NCBI GenBank assembly: GCA_963662675.2
Contig: CAXXHP010000004.1
Span: forward strand, 682,001 to 746,000
Direction: 5' to 3'
Length of the DNA stretch: 64,000 nt
Origin: G963662675 sp963662675
GTDB taxonomy: Bacteria; Bacteroidota; Bacteroidia; Bacteroidales; Prolixibacteraceae
Below are positions 44,620 through 54,645 of the stretch, piece by piece. The notes beneath the pieces were generated by a model. The model saw nothing but the letters and a program-made list of their open reading frames with translations. It was not told the DNA's origin and searched no databases. How positions within the stretch are numbered: position 1 is the stretch's first letter; every line of letters begins with the position of its first letter. Both the position numbers and the translations under genes were made by a program.

Positions 44620-45921
44620 CTATTCAACCAAAGGAAGCATAAAAACAACTTTTGTCCCCTCTCCTTTCTTACTTTCCACATGAAAGCTCCCATGGTTTTT
44701 ATGTAAAAATTCCTTGACAAGAATAAGTCCAATGCCTGTTCCCGATTCTTCTAAAGTTCCTGGCATGGAGAAAGAAACAGAGGCATTTACCCACATCAAA
44801 TCCTGATTAGACATACCCACCCCATTATCAGATACAGTTACAACCATCTTGTCATCATCGTCTTCTGCGGATATCTTCACTTCTCCCCCAACATATGAAT
44901 ATTTAATGGCATTTGACACCAAACTCCGCATGATAGCACTTACCATATCGGCATCGGCAAAAATCTCTGAATTACTTCTCATCTTTAAAAAGAAGGATAG
45001 TTTCTTGTCTTCAATAAGGGGATTGAAAAGCTGAATCACATCGCGATAAATTTTCTCCAATTTAACAGGCTTTGGCAAAAAAGGGATAACATCGCTTTGT
45101 ACAGTCGACCACTTCATAAGGTCGTGCAACAACCTAAAATTTTGCTGTGAGATATTTGCCAAGCTCCGAATAAGCTCCCTCCTTTTTTGTTCGGATAGCT
45201 CATCATACTCTTCATCAAGCAGACTGGCAATACCGGCAAAACTACCTATATGGTCGCCAAGATTATGAGAAACCAACGATACAAATTTCTCTTTATTTAC
45301 AGCCATATTCTTATATCGCTGCTGACTAACTTTCAATGATTCCGACAATTTCTCAAGTCGAATATAAAGCACTTCAAATACAAATTCATTTGCATAGCTA
45401 ATAACCGAGACAATAAAAAAAACAACAAAAATACGACTAGTTAATGCATTACTATAATGAGGAAACCATGGTGCATTACTGAAGAAAAAGAAGCCAAAAA
45501 TCGTTAATGACAAAAAAGAAAGCAAAGTGACTAAACCCCATTTCCGGCCTAGCAAAAGAATTGTTGGCAAAGGAAGAAGTAATGAAAAAATAATCCCCGT
45601 TCCGTGAATTCCACCAGTGAAATTTATAAATGCTAAAAACGCAGCAATGGTGATAATGAATACGACTGCAACTTTTTGCAACACCTTTTTCACCTGATAC
45701 AGATAGTACAATACGACACCTACAATTATGCTTAAAACATTAGCAGCAAAAAAGGTCACATTGTAAATCGCAATATCATAAATGAAGAAAACGAAGACAA
45801 CTAAGAAATAGAAATAAAAAAAAAGATTAAGGAGAATACTTTTCTTCTTTTCCTCTACCCCTTGAAAAGAATTAATATCTGCACTTAACACAAATTGTTT
45901 AATAAAGTCCTTTAGTTTCAC
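44620..45921 (-). CDS. Membrane sensor histidine kinase, orphan
   Basis: 433 residues. Six hydrophobic segments (about residues 30-50, 54-75, 83-101, 109-124, 129-147 and 163-180), a short coiled linker, then a HisKA-like helix with FVSLVSHNLGDHIGSFAGIA (His219), N-box VSNAIKYS, G1 VSDNGVGMSN and G2 SGTGIGLILVKEF. The residues after the His (NLGDHIGS) differ from the usual DLRSPL. No response regulator is adjacent. The signal is unknown; the few loops suggest sensing in the membrane. Confidence 0.9.
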   Translation of the reverse strand: MKLKDFIKQFVLSADINSFQGVEEKKKSILLNLFFYFYFLVVFVFFIYDIAIYNVTFFAANVLSIIVGVVLYYLYQVKKVLQKVAVVFIITIAAFLAFINFTGGIHGTGIIFSLLLPLPTILLLGRKWGLVTLLSFLSLTIFGFFFFSNAPWFPHYSNALTSRIFVVFFIVSVISYANEFVFEVLYIRLEKLSESLKVSQQRYKNMAVNKEKFVSLVSHNLGDHIGSFAGIASLLDEEYDELSEQKRRELIRSLANISQQNFRLLHDLMKWSTVQSDVIPFLPKPVKLEKIYRDVIQLFNPLIEDKKLSFFLKMRSNSEIFADADMVSAIMRSLVSNAIKYSYVGGEVKISAEDDDDKMVVTVSDNGVGMSNQDLMWVNASVSFSMPGTLEESGTGIGLILVKEFLHKNHGSFHVESKKGEGTKVVFMLPLVE

Positions 45922-45992
45922 TACAAATGGTTTAGTGCTCTAAAATAAGCCATTTCAGCAAATTATCAAGGGCATGGAAAAGTAAAATAGAT

Positions 45993-46772
45993 CTATAGGT
46001 TATATTCACCGATGACATCAGTAAGAACCTCAAATCCTGTTTCAGTAACAAGAATAGTATGTTCGAATTGAGCAGAAAGCTTACCATCACTGGTACGAGC
46101 GGTCCATCCGTCGGCCTTATCAACACGGGTAGTTGCCTTGCCTTCGTTTATCATGGGTTCAATGGTAAAGGTCATACCCGGCTGCATAATCGCCCCTGAG
46201 TTACGACGAGCAACGTGGTCAATCTGAGGAGATTCATGAAATTCTATACCAACACCATGTCCGCAAAATTCATACACAACACTGCATTTTTGAGCCTTGG
46301 CATATCGACCAATTGTAAAACCAATATTGCCGATATGATTACCGGGACGAACTTGCTGTATCCCTAGATCCAAAGAGTGTTTTGCGCATTGAATAATTCT
46401 TTCAGCCTTTTGCGAAATATCCCCAACACGATACATTTTACTCGTATCTCCAAAGTATCCATCAAGAATTGTAGTTACATCAATATTAAGAATATCACCT
46501 TGCTTTAGAATAGTATCGGTACTTGGAATACCATGACAGACCACCTCATTGAGTGAAATACAACACGATTTGGGATAACCGCTATAACCAAGTGTAGCTG
46601 AAATAGCTCCATTATCCTGAATAAATTCATCTATGATTGTATTGAGGTGTTCAGTAGTTACACCTTCCTTAACATACTCCTCAATCATAATCAAAGCTTT
46701 CCCAGCTAGCTGACTACTTTTTCGGATACCCTCGATCTGTTCTGCTGTCTTGATAACTATATTCTCGCCCAT
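45993..46772 (-). CDS. map: Methionine aminopeptidase, type I
   Basis: 259 residues. The five metal ligands are in LNIDVTTILDGYFGDTSKMY (two Asp), FCGHGVGIEFHESP (His), TFTIEPMINEG (Glu) and SAQFEHTILVTETG (Glu). HGIP in the first half is the substrate His. Removes the initiator Met in the cytoplasm. No ribosomal-protein neighbours, unlike in many genomes. Lies 71 bp upstream of the histidine kinase on the same strand. Confidence 0.97.
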   Translation of the reverse strand: MGENIVIKTAEQIEGIRKSSQLAGKALIMIEEYVKEGVTTEHLNTIIDEFIQDNGAISATLGYSGYPKSCCISLNEVVCHGIPSTDTILKQGDILNIDVTTILDGYFGDTSKMYRVGDISQKAERIIQCAKHSLDLGIQQVRPGNHIGNIGFTIGRYAKAQKCSVVYEFCGHGVGIEFHESPQIDHVARRNSGAIMQPGMTFTIEPMINEGKATTRVDKADGWTARTSDGKLSAQFEHTILVTETGFEVLTDVIGEYNL

Positions 46773-47030
46773 TCAAAAAAATTTACGCAAAAGTCGTGAA
46801 TGCTTCTTTATTATCAAAGCTGAACAATGTTTTTATTTAAAAGGTTTACGAAGGAATTTTGTTCAGAGAGTAATTTAGTGCCTTCCAAAGTGATAGAAGT
46901 ATCTGCATTCATCCAATTAGTAAATCTAAAAAGCAGATAAATAGAGGTCACTAGTTTTTTTAACAAAAAAATATTACCAGCTAGTTTAAGTGAATGTTAA
47001 GTATGCCATTTCGGTCATCAAAATCACAAC

Positions 47031-47060
47031 AGGAAACTAAATAAACCAATTCGGTTTCCT
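47031..47060. promoter_or_regulatory. Candidate TetR operator upstream of the efflux operon
   Basis: AGGAAAC (47031-47037) and GTTTCCT (47054-47060) are perfect inverted arms 16 bp apart, and the right arm runs into TTATTTTCG, a weak -7-like box about 30 bp before the tetR ATG. An autoregulatory TetR site is expected here. The remainder of 46773-47030 shows no gene. Confidence 0.5.
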
Positions 47061-47092
47061 TATTTTCGCAACTTCAAAACTCAAATTACCCA

Positions 47093-47701
47093 ATGGATAT
47101 TAATATTTCAATTCTTGAAACTGCACATAGGCTGTTTTTCCAGCAAGGTATCAGGTACACAACAATGGATCAGATAGCTCAAACGCTAGGCATTTCAAAA
47201 AAAACGATTTACCAATTATACGAGAACAAAGAAGAGCTAATTGTGCAATCCATCAAGCACAATATCATGTTGGATCATGCTAAGTTCATCAAGCTTATTA
47301 ATGAATCCGATAATATCATTGCAGTAATGAAACAGATAGGTGATGATATGTATCGCAAATTTCAACAATCAAATCCGGTTTTCTTCGATGACTTGAAGAG
47401 ATATGATAAACTATTAGAAGAAAAACTATTTAAACCAAACAAACACCTTAAAGATGAAGCATTAATGATGATGCTTGAACAGGGGAAAAAAGAAGGAGTA
47501 TTTAAACAAGAACTAGAAGCTAAAATTGCAGGTATTTTCTTGAGGGAAACCTTAAAACAAATGAAAGAATTAGAAGACCTCTTGTATCCGGAATATTCTA
47601 GAGAGGATATCTATCAAAATGTACTTATTAATTACTTTTTAGGAATTGCTACCGACAAAGGAAGAGAATTGATTAAGGAATATCTAGAACCCAAAAAATA
47701 A
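47093..47701 (+). CDS. TetR/AcrR-family regulator of the efflux operon
   Basis: 202 residues. The N-terminal helix-turn-helix is RLFFQQGIRYTTMDQIAQTL and GISKKTIYQLYENKEELI; the C-terminal part is a helical ligand domain (RETLKQMKELEDLLYPEY). First gene of the operon and 26 bp before the TolC-family gene, so it probably represses its own operon and responds to a pump substrate. Confidence 0.95.
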   Translation: MDINISILETAHRLFFQQGIRYTTMDQIAQTLGISKKTIYQLYENKEELIVQSIKHNIMLDHAKFIKLINESDNIIAVMKQIGDDMYRKFQQSNPVFFDDLKRYDKLLEEKLFKPNKHLKDEALMMMLEQGKKEGVFKQELEAKIAGIFLRETLKQMKELEDLLYPEYSREDIYQNVLINYFLGIATDKGRELIKEYLEPKK

Positions 47702-47727
47702 CAATTACACAATAAAGAGAAACGAAA

Positions 47728-49029
47728 ATGAAAAAAAGATCAATCTTATTATTTGTATTTGCATTCTTCTTGTATTGTTCCGGCACAATGGCTCAGGACA
47801 GTATAAAACTATCGCTTGACGAAGCGCAAGACTATGCGATCCAGAACAATCTAAACATGAAAAATGCAGATCTGGCTATACAGAAAGCCAGACAAGCACA
47901 AATTCAGACTATCGCAAGTGGATTGCCACAGGTTTCAGGGACATTGGATTACTCCAACTATTTTGGGGCAAGCATGATGCTTCAATTTTCAGAGGATATG
48001 CCTGCGTCAGAAATACCATTCAGTAACACAAGTAACCTTACCGTTTCACTTAGTCAAATGGTTCTCAACGGAAGCTACTTTGTAAATCTACAAATCACTA
48101 AGATTTCCAGTATCCTAACGAATCTACAGAAAGATCAAAGTGAACTGGATATAAAAGAGAATATCTACAATTCATATATGGTTATTCTGGCCTATAAAGA
48201 AATCAAACAACTTACTGAAAAAAACCTTGAGAACCTTCAGGAGACCTATGACAAAACAAAAACGATGCATGATGTAGGTGTAGCTGAAGATATTGATGTA
48301 AAACAACTAGCCGTTCAGTTAAGCTCGCTACAAAATACGATTCATTCATATGAAAGACAGATTGAATTAAGTCATCGGATGTTAAAAGTCGTTCTTGGTG
48401 TAAGTGCAGAAACAGAGGTTGAATTAACTCAATCGTTTGATGAGTTCTTAAGTATTATAGCAATAGAAAACTCGCTTAACTCGGAGTTCGATATTAATAA
48501 AAACATCAACATAAAAACACTGGAACAGCAAACTGAAATGTCTAAGATGCAGGTTAATCTTCAGAAAGCAGCCTACCTGCCTACGATTAATGCAAATGTG
48601 AACTACAACTATAAGATTAAGACGTCCAACTTCGACATGTCGCCAAAGTTCATGCTCATGCTGAATATGAACATTCCAATTTTTTCTAGCGGCAGCAGAA
48701 AATCCGGAGTTAATCAGGCAAAACTAGATTTAGAAACAGCACAAAACCAATTAAGATATCAGAAACAGCAGCTAACTATCCAGGAACAACAGCTACGCTT
48801 TGATTTAAGAACTGCTTTTGAGCAATATATGAATCAAAAAGAAAATGTTGAAGTGTCGATGGAAGTATATGAAAACAATCGAAACAAATATCAAAAAGGG
48901 ATTATTTCAAGCTTAGATTTAACGACTGCAAATACAAACTACCTAGGTGCCGAAATGAATTATATAAATGCAGCACTAGGTGTTATTCAGGCAAATATCA
49001 CACTTGAAAAATTACTTGGAACACTTTAA
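47728..49029 (+). CDS. TolC-family outer-membrane efflux protein
   Basis: 433 residues with a Sec signal (LLFVFAFFLYCSGTMAQ). Two repeated long helical hairpins: LSLDEAQDYAIQNNLNMKNA, DLAIQKARQAQIQ and later IKTLEQQTEMSKMQVNLQKA. Beta-strand turns are at SGTLDYSNYFGASM and INANVNYNYKIK. Trimeric exit duct for the RND pump encoded two genes downstream. Confidence 0.95.
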   Translation: MKKRSILLFVFAFFLYCSGTMAQDSIKLSLDEAQDYAIQNNLNMKNADLAIQKARQAQIQTIASGLPQVSGTLDYSNYFGASMMLQFSEDMPASEIPFSNTSNLTVSLSQMVLNGSYFVNLQITKISSILTNLQKDQSELDIKENIYNSYMVILAYKEIKQLTEKNLENLQETYDKTKTMHDVGVAEDIDVKQLAVQLSSLQNTIHSYERQIELSHRMLKVVLGVSAETEVELTQSFDEFLSIIAIENSLNSEFDINKNINIKTLEQQTEMSKMQVNLQKAAYLPTINANVNYNYKIKTSNFDMSPKFMLMLNMNIPIFSSGSRKSGVNQAKLDLETAQNQLRYQKQQLTIQEQQLRFDLRTAFEQYMNQKENVEVSMEVYENNRNKYQKGIISSLDLTTANTNYLGAEMNYINAALGVIQANITLEKLLGTL

Positions 49030-49057
49030 AAAAGAAACAATTAAATTATTCAACAAT

Positions 49058-50092
49058 ATGAAATCAAAAAACATTACAAAAACTATTTTTGCTGTTTTTG
49101 CAGGCCTAGTTCTTTTTACTGGATGCACAGGTTCTCAGGACTCTGAAATTGCTACCGCTACCGAAGTGGTAAAAGTAAAAGTATCACCTGTTACCCTTCA
49201 ATCAATCACCCGGGAAATAACCATCCCTGCGACATTAATCCCATTTAAGGAAGTTGACATCGCTAGTGCATTATCTGCAAGAATTGAAGAAATAAATGTA
49301 GAAATTGGTTCTCGTGTAAACGAAGGAGACCTACTTGTCAAACTGGAAGATTCAAATCTTAATCAAGCACTTTTTCAAAATTCAAATTTTAAAGTTGATT
49401 TTGGAAGGATGGATGAATTGCACAAAATTGGTACAATTACTCCACAACAATATGAACAAAGTGAGCTACAATTAGAACTTTCAGAATCTCAGATCAACAC
49501 GCTTAAGAAAAACACATTTATGACTGCTCCTTTTTCTGGTGTTATTTCTGAAAAGAATTTTGAAGAAGAAGAATTGTACTCTGCAATGGGATCTGCCATT
49601 GTAAAACTAGTTCAGATAAATCCACTAAAAGCAGTTGTAAGTTTTACCGAAAGCTATTTTCCTCAAGTAAGTAAAGGAATGGCATTAAAAATCACCAGCG
49701 AAATTTACCCTGGACAAGAATTTGTTGGTGAAATATACCGGATTTATCCAACTATTGACAGTAACTCACACACGTTTTCTGTAGAAATAAAAATCAACAA
49801 TCCAGAAGAATTACTTCGTCCGGGAATGTTCTCTAAAATAACAACTTACCTTGAAAATGAAGAAGTAATAGTTTGCCCGTCAAGTGCAATACTTAAGCTA
49901 CAAGGGTCAAACGAACGTTATGCCTTCATTGAAGAAAACGGTAAAGCCAAACGAGTAAATGTGGAACTGGGTCAAATGTTAAATGGGAAAGTAGAAGTTA
50001 TTTCTGATGAAATAAAAGTAGGAGATAAACTTGTTGTTACCGGACAGTCAAACCTAGTTGATGGAGCACCTGTCACCATAGTAAACGATTGA
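49058..50092 (+). CDS. RND efflux periplasmic adaptor (HlyD/MexE-like)
   Basis: 344 residues from ATG at 49058; lipoprotein signal VFAGLVLFTGC. Barrel-sandwich half-motifs VDIASALSARIEEINVEIGS and RVNEGDLLVKLEDSNLNQAL, a shortened hairpin (DFGRMDELHKIGTITPQQYE), the second lipoyl half TFMTAPFSGVISEKNF, a beta-barrel domain and the C-terminal membrane-proximal domain (ERYAFIEENGKAKRVNVELG). An ATG at 48980 overlaps tolC and is rejected because it precedes the signal peptide by 26 codons. Joins pump to TolC. Confidence 0.95.
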   Translation: MKSKNITKTIFAVFAGLVLFTGCTGSQDSEIATATEVVKVKVSPVTLQSITREITIPATLIPFKEVDIASALSARIEEINVEIGSRVNEGDLLVKLEDSNLNQALFQNSNFKVDFGRMDELHKIGTITPQQYEQSELQLELSESQINTLKKNTFMTAPFSGVISEKNFEEEELYSAMGSAIVKLVQINPLKAVVSFTESYFPQVSKGMALKITSEIYPGQEFVGEIYRIYPTIDSNSHTFSVEIKINNPEELLRPGMFSKITTYLENEEVIVCPSSAILKLQGSNERYAFIEENGKAKRVNVELGQMLNGKVEVISDEIKVGDKLVVTGQSNLVDGAPVTIVND

Positions 50093-50132
50093 TTTTACAA
50101 AAAATCAACTATTAATCTTTAAAGTACACAAA

Positions 50133-53100
50133 ATGAGTATATATAAAAGTGCCGTAAATAAGCCCATAACCACCATAATGGTTTTCGTGGCGGTTGCCAT
50201 TTTCGGTATCTATTCACTAATTCAGGTACCGGTAAATATGATGCCAGAAATGGACCCATTGTTCATCTCTGTTACCACAACTTACTCAGGAGCCAGTGCA
50301 CAGGATATTGAAACAAACGTATCTCGCCCCTTAGAGGATGCGCTTAGCACCATTGACAACTTAAGTGAAATTAATTCAACCTCACAGGAAAACCTTTCAA
50401 GCATTCAGCTTGAATTTACAACAGGAGCAGACCTTAACGAGGCAAGTAATGATATACGTGATGCTTTGGACAGGGTAGCATTACCGGATGATTGCGGTGA
50501 TCCGATGCTGATGAAATTCAGCATGGACGATATGCCTATCCTTTACTATGCAATCTCTGCTGGCGAAAGCTATATGGGACTCGAAAATATCATCGACGAA
50601 AATGTTGTTAATGCACTTAATCAGGTCGATGGTGTTGCTTCCGTAACACTTATGGGAGCACCCGAAAGAGTTATTTACGTAGAACTCGATCCTTACAAAA
50701 TAAATGAATATGGTCTTACCCTTGAAGCTGTAAGTTCTGTAATTAGCGCAGAAAACAGAGACATGCCTTCTGGCAGTATTAAAATGGGTAAAATGGAATA
50801 CCAGCTTCGCATTGAAGGGGAATTTGCTGAAAGCGATGAAATAAATGATCTTGTTATTGCTTCAATCAACGGTAAAAATATTTACCTAAGAGATGTAGCT
50901 GAAGTAAAAGACCAGCTGGCCGACATTACGTTGGAAGAAAAAATTAACGGACAAACAGGTGCCCGTATGTTTATTATGAAACGTTCCGGCGCCAATACGG
51001 TTGATGTTGCCAAAAACGTGAAAGAAAGAATGTTGGAAATTGAAAAGACACTTCCTGCTGATATTCAGATTCAGGAAATCATGGACTCTTCAGCTTTCAT
51101 CACAACTTCCATCAGCAATCTTTCAACGACCTTGCTTTGGTCGCTTATCTTTGTAGTCTTAGTCGTACTATTCTTCCTTGGAAGGTGGAGAGCAACCTTT
51201 ATTGTGGTAATAACCATTCCATTTTCACTTATTGTATCATTCATTTACATGAATTTAAGTGGAACAACCATTAATATTATCTCACTTTCATCATTATCCA
51301 TTGCAATAGGTATGGTCGTAGATGATGCCATTGTGGTACTTGAAAACATAACAAAACACATCGAACGAGGGGCGAGTCCGCGTGATGCTGCTATTTACGC
51401 AACGAATGAGGTTTGGCTTGCTGTTCTGGTTACGACATTAGTGGTTGTAGCCGTTTTCTTCCCCCTAACAATGATCGAAGGTGATATGTCAATCTTATTC
51501 AAACAATTGGGTTGGATTGTAAGTATTACCGTTGTTGTTTCTACACTTGCTGCCATCACTCTTACACCAATGATGGCATCGAAACTGATGCATTTACGTC
51601 AGAAAAAAAGCTCATCTAAATTTAGCTATGAAAACACCATTGAGAAATTACTGAACAAAGTTGACAACTGGTATGAGGCGATATTGAGATGGTGTTTGAG
51701 ACGTAAAAAATTAGTGGTGCTTCTTGCTGCTCTTATTTTTGGTTCTTCCATGTTACTATTCATGGATATTAAAACTGAAAACATGCCTCAAACTGACCAG
51801 GGAATGCTACAAGCTGAAATAAAAGTACAAACAGGACTCAAACTTGAAGAATCTTCAATTTTAGTAGACAAACTTGTAGAGGACATCTCTAAGATTCCTG
51901 AAGTAAAACTACTTAGCTCTTCTGTAGGTTCTTCAACCAGTTCATTTATGACTAGCAGTGGCTCAAATATTATCAATCTAATGGTTCGTCTTACAGATTC
52001 TGATGAACGCGAAAGATCGATCTGGGATATTTCTGAAGAATTGCAAACATATATCGATAAATATCCTGAAGTCACCGACTATGACGTTTCTACAGCCTCA
52101 ATGAGTATGAGTACAAATACAGTAGAAGTAAATATTTTCGGGTATGACTTAGATGCCACAAGTCTGTATGCTACTGAATTAAAAGAGAAGTTAAACGACG
52201 TAAAAGGAATCACGAACATAAAGATTAGTAGGGACAAAGATAAACCAGAACTTCAGATTGTACTCGACCGTGAAAAATTAGCAACTCTTGGTCTTAATAC
52301 AACAACAGTCTCGAGTTATATTCGCAACATGGTATCAGGGTCAACGGCTTCACTATTTAAGGAAGATGGCGATGAATATGATATCATTGTTCGACTAAAA
52401 GAGGAATACAGAAACTCTATTTCGAACATTGAAGACCTCATGATTTCTACACCTTCGGGCGAGAAAGTCAGATTGAAAGAAATTGGATCCATTGTGGAAT
52501 ATTGGAGTCCCCCGTCAATTGAAAGAAAAGACAAACAACGTTTTGTAACAGTTGAAGTCACTCCCAAAAATGCATCTTCAATGACAACTTTGGTTAAAAA
52601 CATTCAGAATATAATTGATGAATCAGAAGTACCCTCAGGAATAAATATTGATATTACAGGGGCTTATGAAGAGATGCAAGATACATTCGCGGACTTAATT
52701 ATGTTGGTAATCCTTTGTTTGATGCTGGTATTTACAGTTATGGCTTCACAGTTCGAATCAATGAAAATGCCATTAATAATCATGTTCTCAATCCCATTTG
52801 CTTTTACAGGAGTTATAATTGCACTTTTCCTAACCAACACTGCACTTAGTGTAATTTCAGGTCTTGGAGCTGTAATGCTTATTGGTATTGTAGTTAAAAA
52901 CGGTATTGTTTTAGTTGACTACATTAACTTAATGCGTGACCGAGGCATAGAACTGTATGAAGCAATTGCGCTTTCCGGCAGATCTCGTTTACGTCCGGTT
53001 CTCATGACTGCTTTGACAACTATTCTGGGAATGCTACCATTAGCTATTAGCCAGGGTGAAGGTTCTGAAATGTGGAAACCAATGGGCATCGTAATTATTG

Positions 53101-53231
53101 GTGGATTAATATTTTCAACGATTGTCACCATGGTTATTGTACCTGTTATGTACGCTGTATTTACCCAAAAGGGTGATCGAAATAAAACAAACAAACTAAG
53201 GAAGAATTATATTTTCCTTGAAAAAAAATAA
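50133..53231 (+). CDS. RND-family inner-membrane efflux transporter (AcrB/MexB superfamily)
   Basis: 1032 residues, twelve membrane segments and two large periplasmic domains. The proton-relay pair Asp-Asp lies in IAIGMVVDDAIVVLENITKH near residue 400. Typical repeats SVTTTYSGASAQDIETNVSR, LEDALSTIDNLSEINSTSQE and VMLIGIVVKNGIVLVDYINL are present. Length and the QxDDxP-free hydrophobic pocket fit the drug-exporting HAE-1 group rather than metal exporters. Assembles with the two preceding gene products. Confidence 0.97.
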   Translation: MSIYKSAVNKPITTIMVFVAVAIFGIYSLIQVPVNMMPEMDPLFISVTTTYSGASAQDIETNVSRPLEDALSTIDNLSEINSTSQENLSSIQLEFTTGADLNEASNDIRDALDRVALPDDCGDPMLMKFSMDDMPILYYAISAGESYMGLENIIDENVVNALNQVDGVASVTLMGAPERVIYVELDPYKINEYGLTLEAVSSVISAENRDMPSGSIKMGKMEYQLRIEGEFAESDEINDLVIASINGKNIYLRDVAEVKDQLADITLEEKINGQTGARMFIMKRSGANTVDVAKNVKERMLEIEKTLPADIQIQEIMDSSAFITTSISNLSTTLLWSLIFVVLVVLFFLGRWRATFIVVITIPFSLIVSFIYMNLSGTTINIISLSSLSIAIGMVVDDAIVVLENITKHIERGASPRDAAIYATNEVWLAVLVTTLVVVAVFFPLTMIEGDMSILFKQLGWIVSITVVVSTLAAITLTPMMASKLMHLRQKKSSSKFSYENTIEKLLNKVDNWYEAILRWCLRRKKLVVLLAALIFGSSMLLFMDIKTENMPQTDQGMLQAEIKVQTGLKLEESSILVDKLVEDISKIPEVKLLSSSVGSSTSSFMTSSGSNIINLMVRLTDSDERERSIWDISEELQTYIDKYPEVTDYDVSTASMSMSTNTVEVNIFGYDLDATSLYATELKEKLNDVKGITNIKISRDKDKPELQIVLDREKLATLGLNTTTVSSYIRNMVSGSTASLFKEDGDEYDIIVRLKEEYRNSISNIEDLMISTPSGEKVRLKEIGSIVEYWSPPSIERKDKQRFVTVEVTPKNASSMTTLVKNIQNIIDESEVPSGINIDITGAYEEMQDTFADLIMLVILCLMLVFTVMASQFESMKMPLIIMFSIPFAFTGVIIALFLTNTALSVISGLGAVMLIGIVVKNGIVLVDYINLMRDRGIELYEAIALSGRSRLRPVLMTALTTILGMLPLAISQGEGSEMWKPMGIVIIGGLIFSTIVTMVIVPVMYAVFTQKGDRNKTNKLRKNYIFLEKK

Positions 53232-53235
53232 TCAT

Positions 53236-53529
53236 ATGAAAGCAGTATTTATCGTATTTAATCAAATTAATACTGATAGAGTTGAATATATGTTTGACTT
53301 TCTTGGCATAAAAGGATACACTTGGTGGTCGGAAGTTACAGGACGTGGAAGTGATGCCGGAGAACCAAGAAAAGGAACTCATACCTGGCCCGAAATGAAT
53401 TCAGCGGCATTAACAATGGTTCCAGCAGATAAAGTAGATATCTTATTGGAAAAAGTCCGTGCACTGGACGAAATCAATAAAGAGGTGGGCATTCGTGCCT
53501 TTGTTTGGGATATTACTCAGAGTGTGTAA
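53236..53529 (+). CDS. PG0541-family transporter-associated protein
   Basis: 97 residues; MKAVFIVFNQINTDRVEYMF, DFLGIKGYTWWSEVTGRGSD, AGEPRKGTHTWPEMNSAALT and VDILLEKVRALDEIN. This is the small P-II-like protein found after RND genes in Bacteroidota; role unknown, perhaps pump regulation by analogy to GlnK. It starts 5 bp after the pump stop, so it is the last gene of the operon. I chose the second Met (53236), as the first six codons of the longer frame overlap the pump gene. Confidence 0.9.
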   Translation: MKAVFIVFNQINTDRVEYMFDFLGIKGYTWWSEVTGRGSDAGEPRKGTHTWPEMNSAALTMVPADKVDILLEKVRALDEINKEVGIRAFVWDITQSV

Positions 53530-53567
53530 CATCACTTAGACAAGCACTTCATTTTTTATCAAATTAT

Positions 53568-53606
53568 AAATCCCCCTTCGTTTGAAATCGAAGGGGGATT
53601 TTTTTT
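53568..53606 (+). terminator. Intrinsic terminator of the efflux operon
   Basis: AATCCCCCTTCG pairs with CGAAGGGGGATT around an 8-nt loop, followed by TTTTTTT. It lies 39 bp after the last gene of the operon. Confidence 0.95.
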
Positions 53607-53609
53607 ATA

Positions 53610-54121
53610 CGACAATGTGAAATCGCTTAATTCTAGTTTAGGTGAGGATGTATGGAATTGGATACTTCAAAAGATACTTCTTACATGATTACTACATCAG
53701 ATTGCTTGGTGTTTGAAGGCGCTTTCATTAGGGGCTTAGCGTTTAAGTTATTATTCTTCTACACCCTTGTAATTGTGCTAGAATATGATGTGACAACGCT
53801 GTATTGCCGCCACAATCCAAATTACAAAGTTTTAGCATTAGTTTTCTGTCTTCTAAGTAGAACATTATTTGATGTACCAATCTCTCCTCCACCTTTCATG
53901 AAGACACAACTTCCTTTAATAAATTATCCATTACCTGTAACTTTCAATAAATAGGCTCCCATTCCAATAGTTCTTTTATCTATTCTCAGATAATAAATTA
54001 AAATATTATTATCTGACACCTCTCCAATGGAAAGATATTCAGACAAATAGCTAGATTCATCTTCTGAATATATATTTTCAATTATAATTCGCTATTTAAC
54101 TTTGTTGTATTTTTGTTTAAT
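53610..54121. other. Non-coding or decayed stretch
   Basis: About 500 bp with no supported gene. A 100-codon plus-strand frame at 53652 has irregular composition, and its ATG has no promoter context, so it is not called. The region separates the efflux operon from the hydrolase locus. Confidence 0.5.
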
Positions 54122-54346
54122 TTAAACTGTGTGCATAAATCCTAAAGGATTGTCTTCATCATTTTCATCACGTTCTATATATATTTATGCTCCAGACCAA
54201 GTACCTTCTAAATCTGTACCACGATATATTCCTGATTGATACCAAGGAATAAAAGTATTTTGAAACGTATTAATAAGCGCCCAAATAATTGCGGAGCTTA
54301 ATATTCCAGTTACTATTCCAATAATTATTGTTTGATAAATATTCAT
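54122..54346 (-). pseudogene. Small membrane-anchored protein, interrupted by a stop
   Basis: From ATG at 54346: MNIYQTIIIGIVTGILSSAI and a short linker IPWYQSGIYRGTDLEGTWSGA, then an in-frame TAA at 54185-54187, after which the same frame reads IYIERDENDEDNPLGFM to a second stop at 54122. A single TM helix followed by a DLEGTW-type strand is common in small Bacteroidota membrane proteins about 150-180 residues long. This copy looks cut by a nonsense codon and shortened. Confidence 0.5.
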
Positions 54347-54391
54347 TTTTAATTATTTAAATGTCTAGTCCTAAAATACGCCTATAGGTTA

Positions 54392-54459
54392 ATACTTCAT
54401 TTTAAGTGACATACACACACTATCTTTAGGCTTTTGTAGCCTAAAGACAAGTGAAGTAT
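54392..54459. repeat. Nested hairpin in the decayed region
   Basis: Apical stem TCTTTAGGCT/AGCCTAAAGA (54423-54447, 10 bp, 5-nt loop), with outer arms ATACTTCA (54392-54399) and TGAAGTAT (54452-54459). Just upstream, GTCCTAAAATA (54369-54379) is identical to the first 11 bp of the IS3 end at 9190, so this may be a solo transposon end. Confidence 0.55.
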
Positions 54460-54645
54460 CTTATTGCGATATCGTTTAATATCACTTTTTGTCACCAACG
54501 TTGCATGTTTGTTTGTAAAGAAACACTGGTCGAGATCCGATTAATCTTTTAAAATACAGGCTCGCCCTTTCGTCCATGCTTTCATAACAATGGTTTTCTT
54601 CGGTCATGCTAATTTTTAACTTCTTTTCAGCTCATATACATACAA

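Noticed and set aside
48980..49057. Upstream ATG of the HlyD-like gene overlapping tolC
   Set aside because: It would put 26 codons of tolC overlap before the lipoprotein signal; the ATG at 49058 starts a normal signal peptide.
53652..53954. 100-codon plus-strand frame after the efflux terminator
   Set aside because: Irregular hydrophobicity, no promoter box and no family resemblance.
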